From Alphaproteobacteria bacterium (lineage in GTDB: Bacteria; Pseudomonadota; Alphaproteobacteria; Caulobacterales; Caulobacteraceae), in contig JAGWSE010000422.1 of NCBI GenBank assembly GCA_028869395.1, positions 1 through 6,450 on the forward strand: 6,450 bases of DNA. The letters run 5' to 3'. A model generated the notes under the pieces. That model saw only the letters and a list, made by a program, of their open reading frames with translations, made no database searches and had not been told where the DNA came from. The stretch's first letter is position 1, and every line of letters begins with the position of its first letter. A program made the position numbers and the translations under genes. This document shows, piece after piece, positions 5,830 to 6,450 of this stretch.

Positions 5830-6450
5830 ATGCGATTGAAATCGCAGTACCTCTTCGTGCTCGTCGTGGCCGTTCTGGTGGTCGGCTATTTCGCTGTGCG
5901 CACGCTGGCGGGCGGCGGTCATGCGCCGAGCGCAGCCGAAGCCAAGCCTACGGGTCCCCAGCCCCTGGCGAGCGTTCAGGTCCGGCTGATCCCCGAGCAG
6001 GTGCGGGAATACGACGTGGTGCTGCGCGGCCGCACCCAGGCGACGCGCTCGGTGCTCGTCAAGTCGGAGACAGCGGGCCTGGTCGCCCAGACTCCGGTCC
6101 TGCAGGGCACGGTGGTGCGGCAGGGCCAGGTGCTCTGCCGCCTGTCCGTGGACGCGCGCCAGGCGGCGCTAGACCAGGCGCGGGCGAACTTCAGGTCCGC
6201 CCAGCTGCAACAGCAGGCCAATGTCGAACTCGCCCGGCGGAATTTCCGTTCGGCGACCCAGGTCGCCCAGGGCCAGGCCAACCTCGACGCGGCCCAGGCG
6301 GCGGTGCGCGCCGCCGAAATCGCCCTGCGACAGGTGGACATCCGCGCCCCCTTCGCCGGCGTGTTCGATCACCGCGACGCCGAGATCGGGACCTATCTCT
6401 CGCCCGGCCAGTCCTGCGGGACGATGATCGAGCTCGATCCGCTGCTCATC
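5830..6450 (+). CDS. RND efflux periplasmic adaptor (membrane fusion protein, HlyD-like), 3' end outside window
   Basis: Adaptor that links an inner-membrane RND pump to an outer-membrane channel; it sits in the periplasm anchored by its N-terminus. 207 residues are visible, a little over half of the usual 350-400. A short basic start (MRLKSQ) leads to one membrane segment (about 7-23) without a lipobox cysteine, so it is anchored by a helix rather than lipid. The first half of the lipoyl domain follows (about 66-106, SETAGLVAQTPVLQGTVVRQGQ). Next comes an Ala/Gln-rich coiled-coil hairpin (about 107-168), then the second lipoyl half, VDIRAPFAGVFDHRDAEIGTYLSPGQ (169-194), the family signature. 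ATG at 5830 is the only plausible start, with GGGGA about nine bases upstream. Divergent from gloA. The pump gene is expected just downstream, outside the window; the substrate is unknown. Confidence 0.9.
   Translation, partial: MRLKSQYLFVLVVAVLVVGYFAVRTLAGGGHAPSAAEAKPTGPQPLASVQVRLIPEQVREYDVVLRGRTQATRSVLVKSETAGLVAQTPVLQGTVVRQGQVLCRLSVDARQAALDQARANFRSAQLQQQANVELARRNFRSATQVAQGQANLDAAQAAVRAAEIALRQVDIRAPFAGVFDHRDAEIGTYLSPGQSCGTMIELDPLLI

Noticed and set aside
5599..5922. N-terminal extension of gloA to an upstream ATG at 5922 (254 residues in total)
   Set aside because: The extra 108 residues have no similarity to glyoxalases, overlap the divergent adaptor gene and cover its likely promoter region; a GTG with a good Shine-Dalgarno fits the family start.
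5976..6341. 121-codon open frame on the minus strand opposite the adaptor gene
   Set aside because: Antisense shadow; the plus-strand frame has the membrane segment, coiled coil and lipoyl signature of a membrane fusion protein.

Overview
The window is GC-rich DNA with tightly packed genes and looks like an alphaproteobacterial chromosome. A Caulobacterales origin (Caulobacter/Phenylobacterium type) is plausible, mainly from the character of the glyoxalase I and the dehydrogenase proteins. That placement is inference from remembered family features, not a search result. I see no mobile element, CRISPR array, tRNA or rRNA gene.

Five genes lie head to tail on the minus strand. In transcription order they are: glyoxalase I (gloA, 5598-5158); the small Tat-exported subunit of a gluconate-2-dehydrogenase-type enzyme (5069-4338); its FAD/GMC catalytic subunit (4321-2555); its tri-heme cytochrome c subunit (2558-1074); and a type 2 (archaeal AMP-phosphorylase-like) thymidine phosphorylase (GTG start at 1004, running off the left edge). 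The three dehydrogenase genes are clearly an operon, with a 16-base gap and then a 4-base ATGA overlap. The flanking gaps, 88 bases after gloA and 69 bases before the phosphorylase, hold no recognisable intrinsic terminator, so longer co-transcription is possible.

The dehydrogenase should form a three-part periplasmic complex at the inner membrane. The flavoprotein has no signal peptide of its own and probably crosses the membrane folded and bound to the Tat-signal-bearing small subunit. It oxidises a sugar, sugar acid or other alcohol. Electrons would pass through an Fe-S site on the flavoprotein and three c-type hemes to the quinone pool. The substrate cannot be read from the sequence.

On the right, a periplasmic adaptor (membrane fusion protein) of an RND-type efflux system starts at 5830 on the plus strand and runs off the window. 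It is divergent from gloA across a 231-base intergenic region that should carry both promoters.

The coding content is ordinary. The most interesting non-coding signal is a perfect 9-bp hairpin (5075-5097) whose 3' arm contains the Shine-Dalgarno sequence of the first dehydrogenase gene, suggesting control of translation. Other items worth a look are a roughly 74-residue low-complexity tail on the cytochrome and small dyads in the gloA leader and before the phosphorylase gene.
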